This document shows positions 34,301 to 46,000 of a DNA stretch of 64,000 nt, in pieces. The translations under genes were made by a program, and so were the position numbers. How positions within the stretch are numbered: position 1 is the first letter of the stretch; every line of letters begins with the position of its first letter. The notes below the pieces were generated by a model. That model was not told the origin of the DNA. It worked only from the letters and a program-made list of their open reading frames with translations, and did no database searches. The stretch lies in assembly GCA_910574455.1 (NCBI GenBank), contig CAJSYZ010000002.1, positions 1,761,671-1,825,670 on the forward strand, in the 5' to 3' direction. The DNA comes from Trichaptum fuscoviolaceum (taxonomy: Eukaryota > Basidiomycota > Agaricomycetes > Hymenochaetales > Trichaptaceae).

Positions 34301-35147
34301 ACGCTTCATGAAGGAGTTCTTCAAGCGACTTGGTATTAAAGGTGCTACTTCGACTTCTTTCCACCCTCAGACTGATGGTCAGACCGAACGAGTAAATCAG
34401 GAGCTCGAACAGTATCTTCGAGCCTTCACAGATGTTCGGCAGGAGAACTGGGCTCGGCTGCTGCCTATGGCCGAGTTTGCGCACAACACTCGTGCGCATT
34501 CAGCCACTCGGACCTCGCCGTTCGCGCTGTTGTACGGGTACGAGCCCGGGTTTGCCATCGTACCGAGTACGGGTCTTTCGACCGTACCAGCAGCTGATGA
34601 CCGTCTAGACATGCTGAAGAAGGCTCAGGACGATGCCCAGGCCGCGTTGGAAGTTGCTGCGGATCGTATGAAGCGCTACTACGACCAGCACCGTACGGAC
34701 GTACCGGACATCGAACCAGGTGATCGTGTCTGGCTCGAGGCTCGCAATATAGCCTTGCCAGGTGCCAGGAAGCTCAATCATCGTCGACTCGGTCCGTACG
34801 AGGTCGTACGAAAGCTAAGTCCGCTAAACTATGAGCTGAAACTTCCAGCTTCGATGAAGGTGCACCCAGTCTTCCATGTCTCGCTCCTGACCAAGTACCA
34901 GTCGGACACGATCCCCGGACGCGTACAGAACCCTCCCGAGCCCGTACCAATCAATGGGGACATTGAGTACGAAGTTCAGGAGATACTGAACTCGCGTCGT
35001 ACGGGCCGTACGCAGAAACTTCAGTATTTGGTTCGATGGAAGGGTTACCAGTCGGACGAAGATACCTGGCTCGACGCGGCTAATATGGAACATGCACAAG
35101 CTCGAATTCGTGCTTTCCATCGCAAATACCCATTGGCGGTACGGTGA
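31339..35147 (+). pseudogene. Pol polyprotein of the inner gypsy, three frameshifts
   Basis: Order of parts: protease (FLDSGASSIFINRTVVERFG), reverse transcriptase (VVDYRKLNA, LRSGYHNV, IIYLDDLLIFS), RNase H (LECDASDFATGAVLSQ, DKELLAI), integrase (HHCC site HDSLPVGHPGRW...CDTCMRTK; CDFITQLP, SDRGPQF, TDGQTERVNQELE) and a C-terminal chromodomain (LQYLVRWKGYQSDEDTWLDA) that may guide integration to marked chromatin. The frame changes near 31610, near 32280 (four A where three are expected before CCGTACGAC) and near 33535 (two bases missing in CGACATCCCTGG). Each shift is +1, so the last part is back in the first phase. The copy cannot make a full Pol unless these are sequencing errors. Confidence 0.92.
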
Positions 35148-35192
35148 CCGTACGGATCGGTACGAACACGCACGCTGTTTAGCAGCGTCCTT

Positions 35193-35201
35193 GGAGGGGG
35201 G
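35193..35201 (+). promoter_or_regulatory. Polypurine tract of the inner gypsy
   Basis: GGAGGGGGG followed by TAA lies immediately before the 3' LTR at 35205. It primes plus-strand synthesis. The outer element has the same tract at 36395-36403. Confidence 0.85.
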
Positions 35202-35204
35202 TAA

Positions 35205-35785
35205 TGTCAGGAATCGCCATGGATTTACTTATTGTTTTCTTTTATTTTCCGTTTACTTTATGATTTACTGATGTTTTTATTTACTTTCGATTCCTGACAT
35301 CGTACGAGACACTCGTACGGTCTCGTACGGTCAGCGGTACGCGCTTGGTACGAAGCCCGTACGGCGCGTACACCTTTGCATCTGTCTGCACACGGGATTA
35401 TTGTTTCTTTTCATTCTATTCACTAACGGACACCTTTTGGTGCGCTTGGGTTCAAACCCGGCGCGCCAGCGATGCTTATTCATCTTTCTATTTGTATTTC
35501 AAATTCGGATCGGACCACGGGTCCGTACGGACGGTGGCTTGGAGGAACTGTATAGTTCCTCCTGCGCTTGCCAAAGGCGCCCGTCCGCCTGAGAAGCACT
35601 CCACTTTTGGCCTCTTGTCAAGTGCTTCCCAGGTGACGTTATATTTGTGCTTCTGATGTGTAGAATAGCTTAATTGACTTGTCAAGTGCTTCCCAGAGTG
35701 TGGAACCGCTTTGCATAGCCGCTGATCGTCCGATTTACGTTGTCCGAGGTCCTGAGAACGCATAGAACCACTCTGTGTCGTAACA
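35205..35785 (+). repeat. 3' LTR of the inner gypsy element
   Basis: 581 bp, TGTCAGGAATCG...GTCGTAACA, nearly identical to 29462-30042. Confidence 0.93.
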
Positions 35786-35790
35786 CGCAC

Positions 35791-36554
35791 GACTACAGGA
35801 GCTTCAGCAGGCACAGGAAGAGGCAAGAGCGGCTTTGGAGGTTGCGGCAGAGCGCATGAAGCAGCACTACGATCAGGCCAGGAACGAGGCCCCGCAGTAC
35901 GCAGTCGGGGATAAAGTATGGCTTGAGGCGACGAACGTTCGGCGACCAGGAGCGCGCAAATTATTACCGAAACGACTAGGGCCGTATAAAGTGAAGGCAA
36001 AGCTAAGTGACCTCACCTACGAACCCGAACTCCCCGCGTCGCTGAAGATTCATCCCGTATTTCACGTATCGCTGCTCTCGCCATACCACGAAGACGACAT
36101 TCCCGGTCGAACGCAACCCCCGCCGCCCCCAGTCGAAGTAGAAGGAGATCTGGAGTACGAGGTGGAAGAGGTTCTGGATGCTAGACGGTTTAGACGGAGA
36201 TTTGAATATTTGGTACGATGGAAGGGATATTCGAGCGCGGAAGATACATGGATTCCCGCAAAGGATATGGGTAATGCAAAGGCTAAAATTCGCAGTTTCT
36301 ATCGAAAACACCCGGACGCCCCTCGAGAAGTCAACGCTATCGAGCTCTGTGACCTGAGCAAGATTCAAGCTTGGCGCCCCGGAGTTGCGCCTTTGGAGGG
36401 GGGTAATGTCGAGATCCCGGGCTCCTTTTCTCATTTCCCGCACTTTCCCGCCAAGGATCCCGACATGAGCAGACAAACCCGCGGGGAGAATCCCGCCATT
36501 GGATTCCCCACGCGAAACCTCATTCCCGAATCGCACGATCCCATGCTCACGTGA
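35791..36554 (+). pseudogene. Pol segment 3 of the outer gypsy: C-terminal integrase and chromodomain
   Basis: After the CGCAC duplication the frame resumes with RLQELQQAQEEARAALEVAA and aligns to the same region of the inner Pol. A chromodomain follows (EVEEVLDARRFRRRFEYLVR then WKGYSSAEDTWIPA). The frame does not stop before the 3' LTR. It reads across the polypurine tract and about 148 bp into the LTR, ending at 36554. The inner element's Pol stops 57 bp before its own LTR. Confidence 0.93.
36395..36403 (+). promoter_or_regulatory. Polypurine tract of the outer gypsy
   Basis: GGAGGGGGG then TAA precedes the 3' LTR that starts at 36407. Confidence 0.85.
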
Positions 36555-37224
36555 CTTATCCCGCACCACCGTCCCGGCAACCATGCACGCATACACACAC
36601 TCATTTACGACGACCCGCCATGGCACACGTACATTCACTTATCAACATACGCTCATTAATCCGTTAGTACCTCAAGGTGACGACCTGCAACAGTCTGGCA
36701 TACCTAGTCTGGCTAGTCGCGGCCCCGGACCGGACGCTGACGTCCACGGACAGGCCGTAGCCATCTGGAGAGACGGGATAGACATGCCTAGCAGTGCGGT
36801 CGTAGCATGTATCGTTTGTAGTAGATAGGTGCGCATTGCGCAAGGACACTTAGCGTAGATTAACTATACAGTCTTTACGAAGTAGATAAATAGCTGTAGG
36901 CATCGTAAGGAGCACCCCACTTTTGACCTCTTGTGGAGTGCTTCCTTAGGTGCGATCTCTCTCTTTTCTCCTGTGTAGTTAGTTGCGCAATACTTACTTG
37001 TGGAGTGCTTCCTTAGGGATCCGCTTACTTGACGTTCAAAGCAGTGAAGAGTCCTAGCTGGCCTTGAGAATCCCGCGACGCGCCTGGATAGAATCCCGCG
37101 CGTTTCCCGCCTGAATTCCCACGCTCGTTCCCAGTCGCGAATCCAGATTCCCGAACGCGGGTTCTTGTCGCGAATTCCAGTTTCCCGAAACTGTTTCCCG
37201 CTACAATTCCCGACGGTCGTAACA
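36407..37224 (+). repeat. 3' LTR of the outer gypsy element
   Basis: 818 bp, TGTCGAG...GTAACA, followed by the GGATG duplication at 37225-37229. Confidence 0.95.
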
Positions 37225-37351
37225 GGATGATGATGATCATACTAGTATGAGTTTAATAATTGAGTCTAAATCAAGCTTCTCACTCACCATTACATCGACT
37301 TGACAGTACCAGATACTGATTCAGACGCAATGCAAGATTCAAACCTCAAAC

Positions 37352-38381
37352 TCACAAATTGATCCTTTCTGAGTCTATCCCTGCCACTGGCACCTCAAGA
37401 CCTCCACCCTCTTCACCAATGAAAGTGGAATCATCTGTGTTGCGAAGCGCCCTGACAGGGCGTTTTGTCTTGTCGTTCCGCCTTGACGTAGCGGGCGAGT
37501 CTATTATGTCCGTTTCTTCACCAGAAAGACTCTCGTTCGGTCCTGCAGGAGCGTGAAAGAATGCGTCGCTGGGAGTCCACGGTGGCGGCAGACCTGGACA
37601 TCTTTGCGGTCTGCACACGTGTGCGAAATGGAAGTTCACCTTTGGAATCTTCTTTCCTAGCCTTTTTTGCAGGCTCCCTGTTTGGCTCATCCATACTCGC
37701 TGCTTCGCATTAAGGTGAGTCACAGTGTTCAACCTCCAAGCTTTGAGATCATCTGAAAATGTATAGGCAATGTTACTCACAAATATCCAAGTCTTCGTTG
37801 TGTCCATCTTCACAACCCGATACGTCTTTAACATCGTTCTTCGAGTCTGTTTATGCCAGTTCAAATGATCTGTGTCATCACTGATCTAAAGTTGAAGACT
37901 TACTGCTAGCTTCGCCTTTTGGCTTTCTACGTCCACGTTTGCCAGTGAGTTTGGGCACTGTTGAGCCCATCTGGGTGCGTGTCTCAAGAGCCTTTGACAA
38001 GTTGTTTTCAAGCTCTACGGTCTCTAGCATCGCTGCTTCTTGGTTCTCTGCTGCAGTCACCTTCTTGCGAACCTTGTCAGCTGCCTCTTGTTCTTTTGCT
38101 GCCCGTTTTTGCTCCGCAGCGAGTTTTTTCCTCTCTTTCGCAACCGCGACTTGCTGGGCCGCAGCTCTGCGGAAGGCTGCCCGCTCTTCCTTCTGCTTTT
38201 CCTTCTCTTCCTTCTCCTTCAATGCCTCATCCCGCCTCTCTGCCTGCCGTACTTTCCTTTTCTCTTTTTCTTCCTTCTCCCGCAATATCTCCTCCTGTGT
38301 TCGTCTTGTTCTGAGTTGTCCAACGACTGCTCCGGGGTGCTTTTCGCTGTTCTTAGCTCTTGTCTGTCTTTGAGTTGACAT
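37352..38381 (-). CDS. Basic coiled-coil protein, Plavaka companion gene
   Basis: ATG at 38381 starts MSTQRQTRAKNSEKHPGAVV. It is followed by a long charged helix rich in KEEKEKRK and Ala/Lys/Glu (residues about 30-130), typical of a coiled coil, and a basic stretch KLTGKRGRRKPKGEASS. An intron (GTAAGT donor near 37902, acceptor near 37877) leads to a second exon coding DHLNWHKQTRRTMLKTYRV and ending ATSRRNDKTKRPVRA...ERINL. It is divergent from the transposase gene, with starts 273 bp apart, so a shared bidirectional promoter is likely. Similar Lys/Glu-rich proteins accompany mobile elements in Agaricomycetes; I cannot assign a function. Confidence 0.65.
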
Positions 38382-38653
38382 TTTGTGCAGTGTTTTGAGA
38401 CTTGTATGATGATAAAATGTGTCGAAGGTGCAAGTTCAAGATCAGGGAGGCGGGGGCGTCTATCTTAGACAAGTTGAAAATTTACGCCCACTACTACCGT
38501 GACTACTCTATGACTAATTTTAACTCAGGTTCAAGTTCACTGACACTCCGAGTCCGAGTCACTGCCAGTGCTAGCAGCCTGCCAGTGCCAGTGAGGCTCA
38601 GCTGTGAGTCCCAATTGTCAATGTGTACTACTACTGAGGTTACATTCAAGTTG

Positions 38654-41600
38654 ATGCCAGCGACACGGAAAAAGCACGATCCCTTTCATTTTCCACCAAC
38701 TATTCGATGCACCTTGCCCGGCTGTAGTAGGACGTTCAAGAGTCAATCTGGAAGAGCAAGACATGAATATTCAGCTCATCCGACGTCATTCTTGGCAAGT
38801 TCTTCTGCTTGTGGTCATGAATATGAATCGTCACCTATTCGACCCATACGAGCTCCAAGTCCTCAACTTGAAGCTCTCCTGAGGTCGTCCGAACTTCCAT
38901 CAGAGGGTCATCTTGAGAGCGGCTCTGACTCCTACGATTACGATATTTCCATGCTTACACAGGATATCTCGATGCTCAGTATAGGCCGAGACGAGCTGCT
39001 TCAAGATTTGGACAGACCTGATTCTCTGTCCCATTCTGTCACCGGAAGTGACAGTGGCCGTTCTGAAGACTTGGATTCCGACATTGGAGATTATGAGGAG
39101 AGCAAGGATAACTTGAAGGTGTATCACAGATACTTGAATGGTGCGCGCCAAATCAATTGTTCCCGGTTTACTGTAGCATTTTGACACCAAACATTGTGCA
39201 GCCACTCCATGCGATGCAGAAGGGAACTTCTTGGAATATGAAGACTCACCCGCTCCGCGAAACGAATCTGCGTCAAATGACTGGTTTCCCTATTCGTGCC
39301 GAGCAGATTTTGAGCTCGCAGATTTTCTCTATCGGGAAGAGCAAATGTCTGCTGGGAACATAACAAAGCTTCTGGGAATCATGAAGGCTTATCAGCTGAT
39401 TCAGGCGGCGGAGAATGTAAAATCTTGCGGATGTTCCGAATTGGATGCGACAGAGCCTGACGATGACTTGGATCTGGGTTCAACTAGTATGCTACTCGAT
39501 GGAGATGCGCAAAAAATGTATAACATCATTGATGCTACGAAAGTCGGTGATGTGTCTTGGAAATCCTTTAGTAACTTCTACACAGACGACAATGGCCAAA
39601 AGGTGACAAATGACAATACCAAGTCATGGAAGAGGAAAGAATATGATGTATGGTATCGGGATCCTTTGGAAGTGATCCGGAATTTGGTGGACAATCCGGC
39701 GTTGGAAGGCGAATTCGACTATGTCCCGTTTCGTGAATATCAGCCGAAGGAGGATTCTGATGACAACAAAGAACGAGTCTTCAGAAACTACATGTCCGGA
39801 AATTTTGCTTGGGAACAGGCTGTAAGTCATAAATCATGCAGCATTCGAAGTTCGAGGAAGTGTTCTGATTATCCTTGACTTAGAACAAAATCTACGCCGA
39901 AGATAAAGCAGTCCATGGGTCCATGTTTGTTCCGGTGATCTTAGGGAGTGACAAGACAACAGTTTCCGTTGGAACTGGCAACAACGAATATTATCCGTTA
40001 TATCTCTCAATAGGAAATGTATCTAACAAGGCCCGGCGGTCCCAAAAGTTGAATACAGTCCAGCTCGTAGCATTTCTAGCAATACCAAAGAGTGTGTGTT
40101 ACAAACTTGAAGTGACCTATTCGATTGTGTTCTGACACTTCAAGTTTGCAGCTGAGCGGCAATACAAAAAGTCAGATGACTTCCGTCGCTTTAGACATCA
40201 AATCTTTCATTCATCTATATCAAGAATCTTGAGTCCACTGAAGACCACAATGTCTATAAACAATGAACAAACCATGCTCCGGTGCCCTGATGGTCACTTG
40301 CGTAGGTCGGTTCTCGGACTCGGCTCGTATATAGCCGATTATCCGGAACAGGTGAGTCTATGCGCAATATGCACTGGATGGTGCTGCAAGTAAGTATTGT
40401 CCTTTCCAAAAATCACATCCGACTCGAGTTCGAGAAAATGGCTTAATGCAGCTACTATATAGATGTACAACACCTCACAAGAACCTAGATAATCCGGAAT
40501 TTGTTACAAATCCTCGAACAAAAGAGCTACACGAACGATTGATAGAACAGGTGGATGACAATAGCATAAGTAGAGCCACAATTCGTAAGGAGTATGGGTT
40601 CCACCAAGATATCGTCGTATGTGTTCCAACTTCAAGTTGTCCATTAGATGCACTTACCGCAACTATGTTCCGTAGCCCTTCACCAATGATTTTCCGCGTG
40701 CAGATATATGCGATCTCATTTCTCCAGACCTACTGCACCAAATCATCAAAGGCGTATTCAAGGATCACCTTGTTGAGTGGATTTGCCAGAGCTTGACCAC
40801 GACGGAGCTGGACGTTGTGGATAGAAGGTACCGTCTCTCACAAGACATATATTGCAAATGCCTTTGCTAACTTCCACGTAGAATAAGAGTTGCTGCTCCC
40901 TTTCCTGGACTTCGTAGATTCCCCGAAGGCCGAGGCTTCAAGCAATGGACAGGCAATGATTCTAAGGCACTTATGAAAGTATGTGACCTTTCTATCTTGT
41001 TTGAGGCGGTGGTTTGCTGATATTTGATGCAATTTGCTTAGGTGTATCTTCCGGCTATCGTGGGCATTGCGCACGATGATATGATTCGCGCATTGAGTGC
41101 ATTTCTGGACTTCTGTTACCTTGTGCGTCGGTACACGATTACAGCCTCAACTCTTGATCAAATAAAAGCCTCTCTGGATCACTTTCATCAATTTCGGCAA
41201 ATATTCATAGCCAAGGGCATCCGGGATAACTTCTCACTGCCACGACAGCATGCCATGGTCCACTATCCTACAATGATCCCTCTCTTTGCTGCACCGAGCG
41301 GGCTGTGCTCATCAATCACAGAGAATAAACACATTTACGCGGTCAAGGAAACATGGCGACGCTCAAACAGAAATGATCCTTTGGGTCAGATGATCACAGC
41401 AAACGAACGACTAAGTAAACTCATTGCAGCCAGGGCAGACTTCAAAAGGCGTGGAATGCTGGACGATTCGTTGGTGGAGGCTTCGTGGAGAGCTTTGCGT
41501 GATGTTCTGCGCAAGAATATGTCAGAGTCGGAGGAGGATGAAGCTGAGAGGACCTCAAATTGGAGGGAACAGGTGCAACATCATGGTGCTCCATTGGCAA

Positions 41601-42644
41601 GGGCAAGCGATGATACAGAGGACTTCTTCGATGACATTGTGGGCAAGAATGAACTCAACGAAATTGCAGACCTGGAAGATCCCGGGAGCTTAGTGCATGG
41701 GCCACAGCATTTTGCGGTTCAAGACATACAACATGCTGAACGCCAGATGCGCTTGGGTGGCAAAAATGACCCTTTGAGCTTGATGTTAATGGCTTCGAAG
41801 CAACGTTAGTATTACTTAGTAACCCATGCTTTTGGTGCTGCACATCTGACTTCTTTGTTGTCATCCTTGCAGAGTCCAGTACGGTGTACCCTAAGCAGCT
41901 CACGGCTCTTGTGGCGATAAAAGGCCATCCAGAGCTCCGAAAACTCCGACAGCTCATTAAAGAATACTTATTCAACAAGTACGAGAAGCACAACTCCAAC
42001 TTAAGGGGCTCCTCTGGCAGAGCCGAACCAGCAGTTGAATTGGACATGAGCAATGACTTTTCAATTTTCCATTCAGCCACCGCTTTCTTTGCCTACCATG
42101 GCGAATCGATCCCTATAGAACAAGCAATGAGGGAGGTGATCAGGTCCAATCCCTCTTGGCGCGGAAAAGCAAGACGTGACGCAGTCCTTGTTCGAGTTAA
42201 TACTCGCAAAAAGGGGTTTGCAGGAATGAGAGTTGCCCGTGTTATGCTTCTTTTTTCCTTCACCGCTAAAGGGGAGCATCAGAACTGCGCTCTCGTCCAA
42301 TTTTTCAAGCGTGTTGGAGATTCACCCGACCTCAAAACAAGAATGTGGATAGTCGAACCGGAGTTTGAGTTAGAGAGCTCTACCCCCGTGTCGGATGCTG
42401 TACTACCGGAGTGAATGGCAGATGTCGCTATCACCGCGACTGCAAGGCTCCGAAGCTATCTGTGATAGATGTAGGGGACATCCTCCGTTTAGCCCACCTC
42501 CTGGGGGTTCCGAAGGGTGATGAATGTCCTCCGAAGTCATTGACACCTGAGGAGTCCCTGGATTTTTATGATAAATTCTATGTTAACCGATTTGCTGACA
42601 TGCACATGCACGAAACATTGTACGAAAGCAGACATTGGCAATGA
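38654..42644 (+). CDS. Plavaka-family transposase with N-terminal C2H2 finger
   Basis: ATG 38654 starts MPATRKKHDPFHFPPTIRC and runs into a C2H2 finger, CTLPGC...FKSQSGRARHEYSAH. Exons include 38654-39140, 39202-39821 and 39884 onwards. Family motifs occur in order: PYSCRADFELADFLY, WYRDPLEVIRNLV, the first catalytic-type stretch VILGSDKTTVS, YIADYPEQ with a Cys-rich segment, DIYDLISPDLLHQIIKG then VFKDHLVEW, and a helical AIVGIAHDDMIRALSAFLDF block. The C-terminus (VIDVGDILRLAHLLGV...FYVNRFADMHMHE) joins through a 47-bp intron (42400-42446) that restores the phase. I see no premature stop, so the gene may be intact. The product would bind its element's ends and move it by cut and paste. Confidence 0.85.
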
Positions 42645-43035
42645 TAAAGATAAACTCTTCATTTAGTAGCACATACTACAAAGTAGATTGAAACCTACAA
42701 CTTGAAAGTGAGGATATGGCAATTAAAGAAAGAGATGTAAATGAAACAGACCCAGTGCCAGCCTGAGCCACTGCTGCTAGTAGTGGCATCATGATCATGA
42801 TGCCATGCAAGTGTAATCAAGGCATCGACTCTTAGGCTGTATTAACTTCAAGTTGACATCATACTCTTGGCTTGCTTTCAAGTTCAAGTTGTACAGTTTA
42901 CACTGGCAATAACATCATGGTATTCATCGTACGAGGTAACAATTATTATCAACAATTCACGAAGTGACATATGTAAGGAGAAACAGAAGACACTGGCATA
43001 GCTCAGAGATTGTATGGGTAGTTCAAGTCATAGCT
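42645..43035. other. Convergent intergenic stretch with motif repeats
   Basis: Between the 3' ends of the transposase and of the minus-strand gene. It contains GCTAGTAGTGGCATCATGATCATGATGCC, a run with an internal palindrome around 42790-42805, and CTTCAAGTTCAAGTTG. No gene is seen. Confidence 0.5.
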
Positions 43036-46000
43036 TCACCTCGGAGTTCTTAATATTTCCCAGACAACTTTCGGGGAACGGTTGCTTGTTTTGCCCTGCA
43101 ACGGCTTGATGGAGAGAAGAGCTAAATGCACTGCAGTGAGCGCATATTAGAGAGTGAAGAGACTTCATCACATACATTAATTACTGATCGCTGTGGCCCA
43201 ACCCATCACTGTGTCAGACCGGGCTTCAGACCTTGGGGAACGGAGGACCGACTGTTAAGTCGGACTACCGAAAGGTGGCTCTAACGAAAGGGAGAGACGT
43301 TAGCTTCGTTAAGCTAACACGGACTCACGGACAAGGCTGCGGAGCCTAATAGATATAGAGAAGAGAGTCGAACGCAGTTCGACGTAAGAGTCGGAAACTG
43401 AAGAGAGAACCGGGATAAGTCGATCCCGACTGCGAATCGCGCAGTATAAGGTCGGACGAAGGTCTGGTGGAGCTCAACGGCCTAGTATCGTATTGATACC
43501 CTAGGACTTGTGATATTTGAGTCGAAGCTATACTACGATACATGTATCGACTTTATAGTTGAGACCTGTTTGTACATTGTTGATAAAACGCATGTCCGAT
43601 CATAGTCCGGATCGGGTTGAAGGCATGAATGAAAAGGGAAAGGAGTGAATGCGAGGCCGAAGGTTACAACGGAGGCAATCGCATGTATGCGGCATGTTCA
43701 GGATAGAAAGAATAGAAAGGGTCCGTTTTGGCGGTCCGGTCAGGTACGTAGCGGGGCCCTATGACGTCGGTTGTAGTGCGGAATGCACGTGGTGATACGT
43801 TTGCGGTCGGCCCGGCTATGATCCGGTGTCTAGTGCGAAAGGTTAGTGACAGTATTGGATATTGGATATCCAATTGTATTGTCCGGCGTTCGGCCTATGG
43901 CGGATGTTGGCACGGGATGGATATTAGTCTGATATCCCTGCGTGCACGCATTGTCCACGATGTCCGTTCGGTGGAGACGAGTCGGAGTGCCGAACTATGA
44001 GCGGACATCGTAGTACCTGTTTGGAAAGGTTAGGTAAAAGTGTAGTCGTGACACACTGCATACGATGATAATACCAGAGCTTTTCACAATCCTTCACGTT
44101 TTTGCCCGTATTTTGTATCAGCTCCTCTAGATAATCGCGAGGCTGCGCGAGGCTGGATGCTGTCGCATTCCATGCACTACCAATAGAACTTGAAGGAATT
44201 GGGGGTACACCGCGTGAATCCAGGTTGCGAAACAACGTAGTCATGGCCTGTGCAGCATCCTTTGCAGATTCGCGAGTTTTGGCGTCGCTTGTATGTTTGT
44301 GCAAATTGTTAAAAGCATCGAGGATTGCGTCAGTTGACTCCGCCCGTTGGTGTATTATCTCGTTGAGAAAGCTGCGGATAGGGGCTTCCGATACGCCCAT
44401 GAGGAGTTTGAATACCTTTGTGTTGGAGACAATTTCCAACCATCTCCTGACGATTTTAAACCCATTTATCAAGCGGAGGTGAAGAGTTTCCAACGCCCTG
44501 AAGGAAGCCTCAATGCGGTTTGGAAGTGATTTCAGATCCCCTATAACGAGCTGTGATAAAGAAAGAGATGAAAGGCCCTTCGCCTCTTTAAGTACGCGCA
44601 TGTCGTGATCGTATATAGCCTCTACTGAGACATTGTCCTGAAACATGGCGTCAACCTTGGTACAAAAACGTAGCGCCAGTTTCCCGACTTGCAGTATCCA
44701 AACTAGGAAGTTCATCGCCATCGTCATTGCGACCTGGAGCCGTAAAGAAATCGGGATACAGCTCACGCGCATGTGTTCGGAGTTTCTTATTGCCATCCGT
44801 TTCGCCGTATTCATAAAGGCGAGACACAGCAGGAACCATTACTACAGACCTATCTTCTTCAACGGTGCAGGTAAAATGATCCAGTTTCTGGATCAACGTG
44901 TCTACATCAACGATGATATCCCAGAGTGCGCGGAGATGGATCTGGAATAATGGCAGGAAGAAATGGAAAAGACGAGAGGGATCCATAGTGGAGAAGTCGG
45001 TCTGATTGAACTCCTTATCCAAGCCCACGTAGAACTCGCGAGGGCGTTCTAGCGTTTTAACATACTGCGCATGTGGTGCATCATTCGTTAATGTATGATA
45101 GGTCTTGCCATCTTCTTGATCTATGCATGTCATATAGTATCTGAGAAGATGGTCTCTCATGACTCCCAGGAGGCCAGTCCGTCCAACATCGAAGTGATGA
45201 AACTGACCGAGACCGCGGGACTTTGATGCAGAGGAAATGCACTTTTGTATTTCGTCATCATTGAAATCAAGGACGATTGCGGAGGCTTCAAAGAGGAAGT
45301 ACAGCATAGCATCGAGAGCCTTCCTTGCTATGACAGCATCGCCTGGTGCTCGGTTCTAACAAGCGTATGTTTTCAGATGACATTCTTTTTAGAAAATTGA
45401 CATTGTCACTTACTCCGGATACACAATCAGTTAGGTGAGTAACCGACGATCTTAATTGGGCTACAGCACTCAAAACAGCCTCCTGCCCTTCTAGGAGCAG
45501 CTGAATCGTCTTCTCCATAGCATTGAGCCGAACATTCGCATCCTTGTCCGTTTCCAAAGATTGTTTCCCAGGTTCAACCAGCTGTGCGCTAACATGAAGT
45601 GCTTCACTGCCAGTGGCAGGGATGAAGGTTGCCTCAGTACCTTGACTGCCAGTGCTTCCAGTCGGGTGAACCAGGTCAATACGTTGAGTGTTTTCAATAG
45701 TCTTGGACGCGTACTCCTCAAGAGTGGAAATGCCAGCTTCGGCATTATTGATAGCCCGTAGTGAGCGACCCGCAATCACTAGGGATCGGAGAATGTCTCT
45801 TTGATAAACCCCGCGTTGTCCGAGCCTGACTCGCAGGCGAACCTTCAGGCAGGGCACCTCCTATATAACTCTCAGACCGTGCCCGTTTACCATAACGACC
45901 CGGGTCGTTGCCTGCACTATGTGACCTTTTTAAGTTACCAGTGAGACTTGAGCTATTCGAAGCTCCGGAGCCATGACGCTGGAATGGACCCGGGGAACTG

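Larger units (their letters stand above)
29462..35785 (+). mobile_element. Inner Ty3/gypsy LTR retrotransposon
   Basis: The 581-bp LTRs at 29462-30042 and 35205-35785 begin TGTCAGGAATCG and end GTAACA. CGCAC is duplicated at 29457-29461 and 35786-35790. The interior has gag, pol and a chromodomain in the same order as the outer element. By eye the LTRs differ by a few changes (one T in a T-run, the CCCAAAAG/CCAAAGG stretch, and T/C six bases from the end). Pol carries three frameshifts. The sequence is saturated with GTAC-containing motifs. It is related to the outer element, but the LTRs do not align. Confidence 0.95.
2588..37224 (+). mobile_element. Outer Ty3/gypsy LTR retrotransposon, interrupted by two nested elements
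   Basis: A near-identical repeat of about 818 bp (TGTCGAG...GTAACA) lies at 2588-3404 and 36407-37224. Both ends are flanked by GGATG (2583-2587 and 37225-37229), a perfect 5-bp target duplication. Between the repeats are gag, protease, reverse transcriptase, RNase H, integrase and a chromodomain, the gene order of chromovirus-type Ty3/gypsy elements. Two later insertions split it: a KDZ transposon at 4893-26487 and another gypsy element at 29462-35785. Without them the element is about 6.7 kb. I found one 1-bp indel and two substitutions between the LTRs by eye, so the insertion is recent. The pol frame is open once the insertions are subtracted, so this copy was probably competent when first interrupted. 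Confidence 0.96.

Noticed and set aside
37939..38378. Three overlapping plus-strand frames rich in Ser, Phe and Leu
   Set aside because: Antisense shadows of the Lys/Glu-rich coiled-coil gene on the minus strand.
42395..42450. Frameshift near the end of the Plavaka transposase
   Set aside because: A 47-bp intron (42400-42446, GTACTA...GCAAG) joins DA to APKLSVIDVGD in phase, so no mutation is needed.
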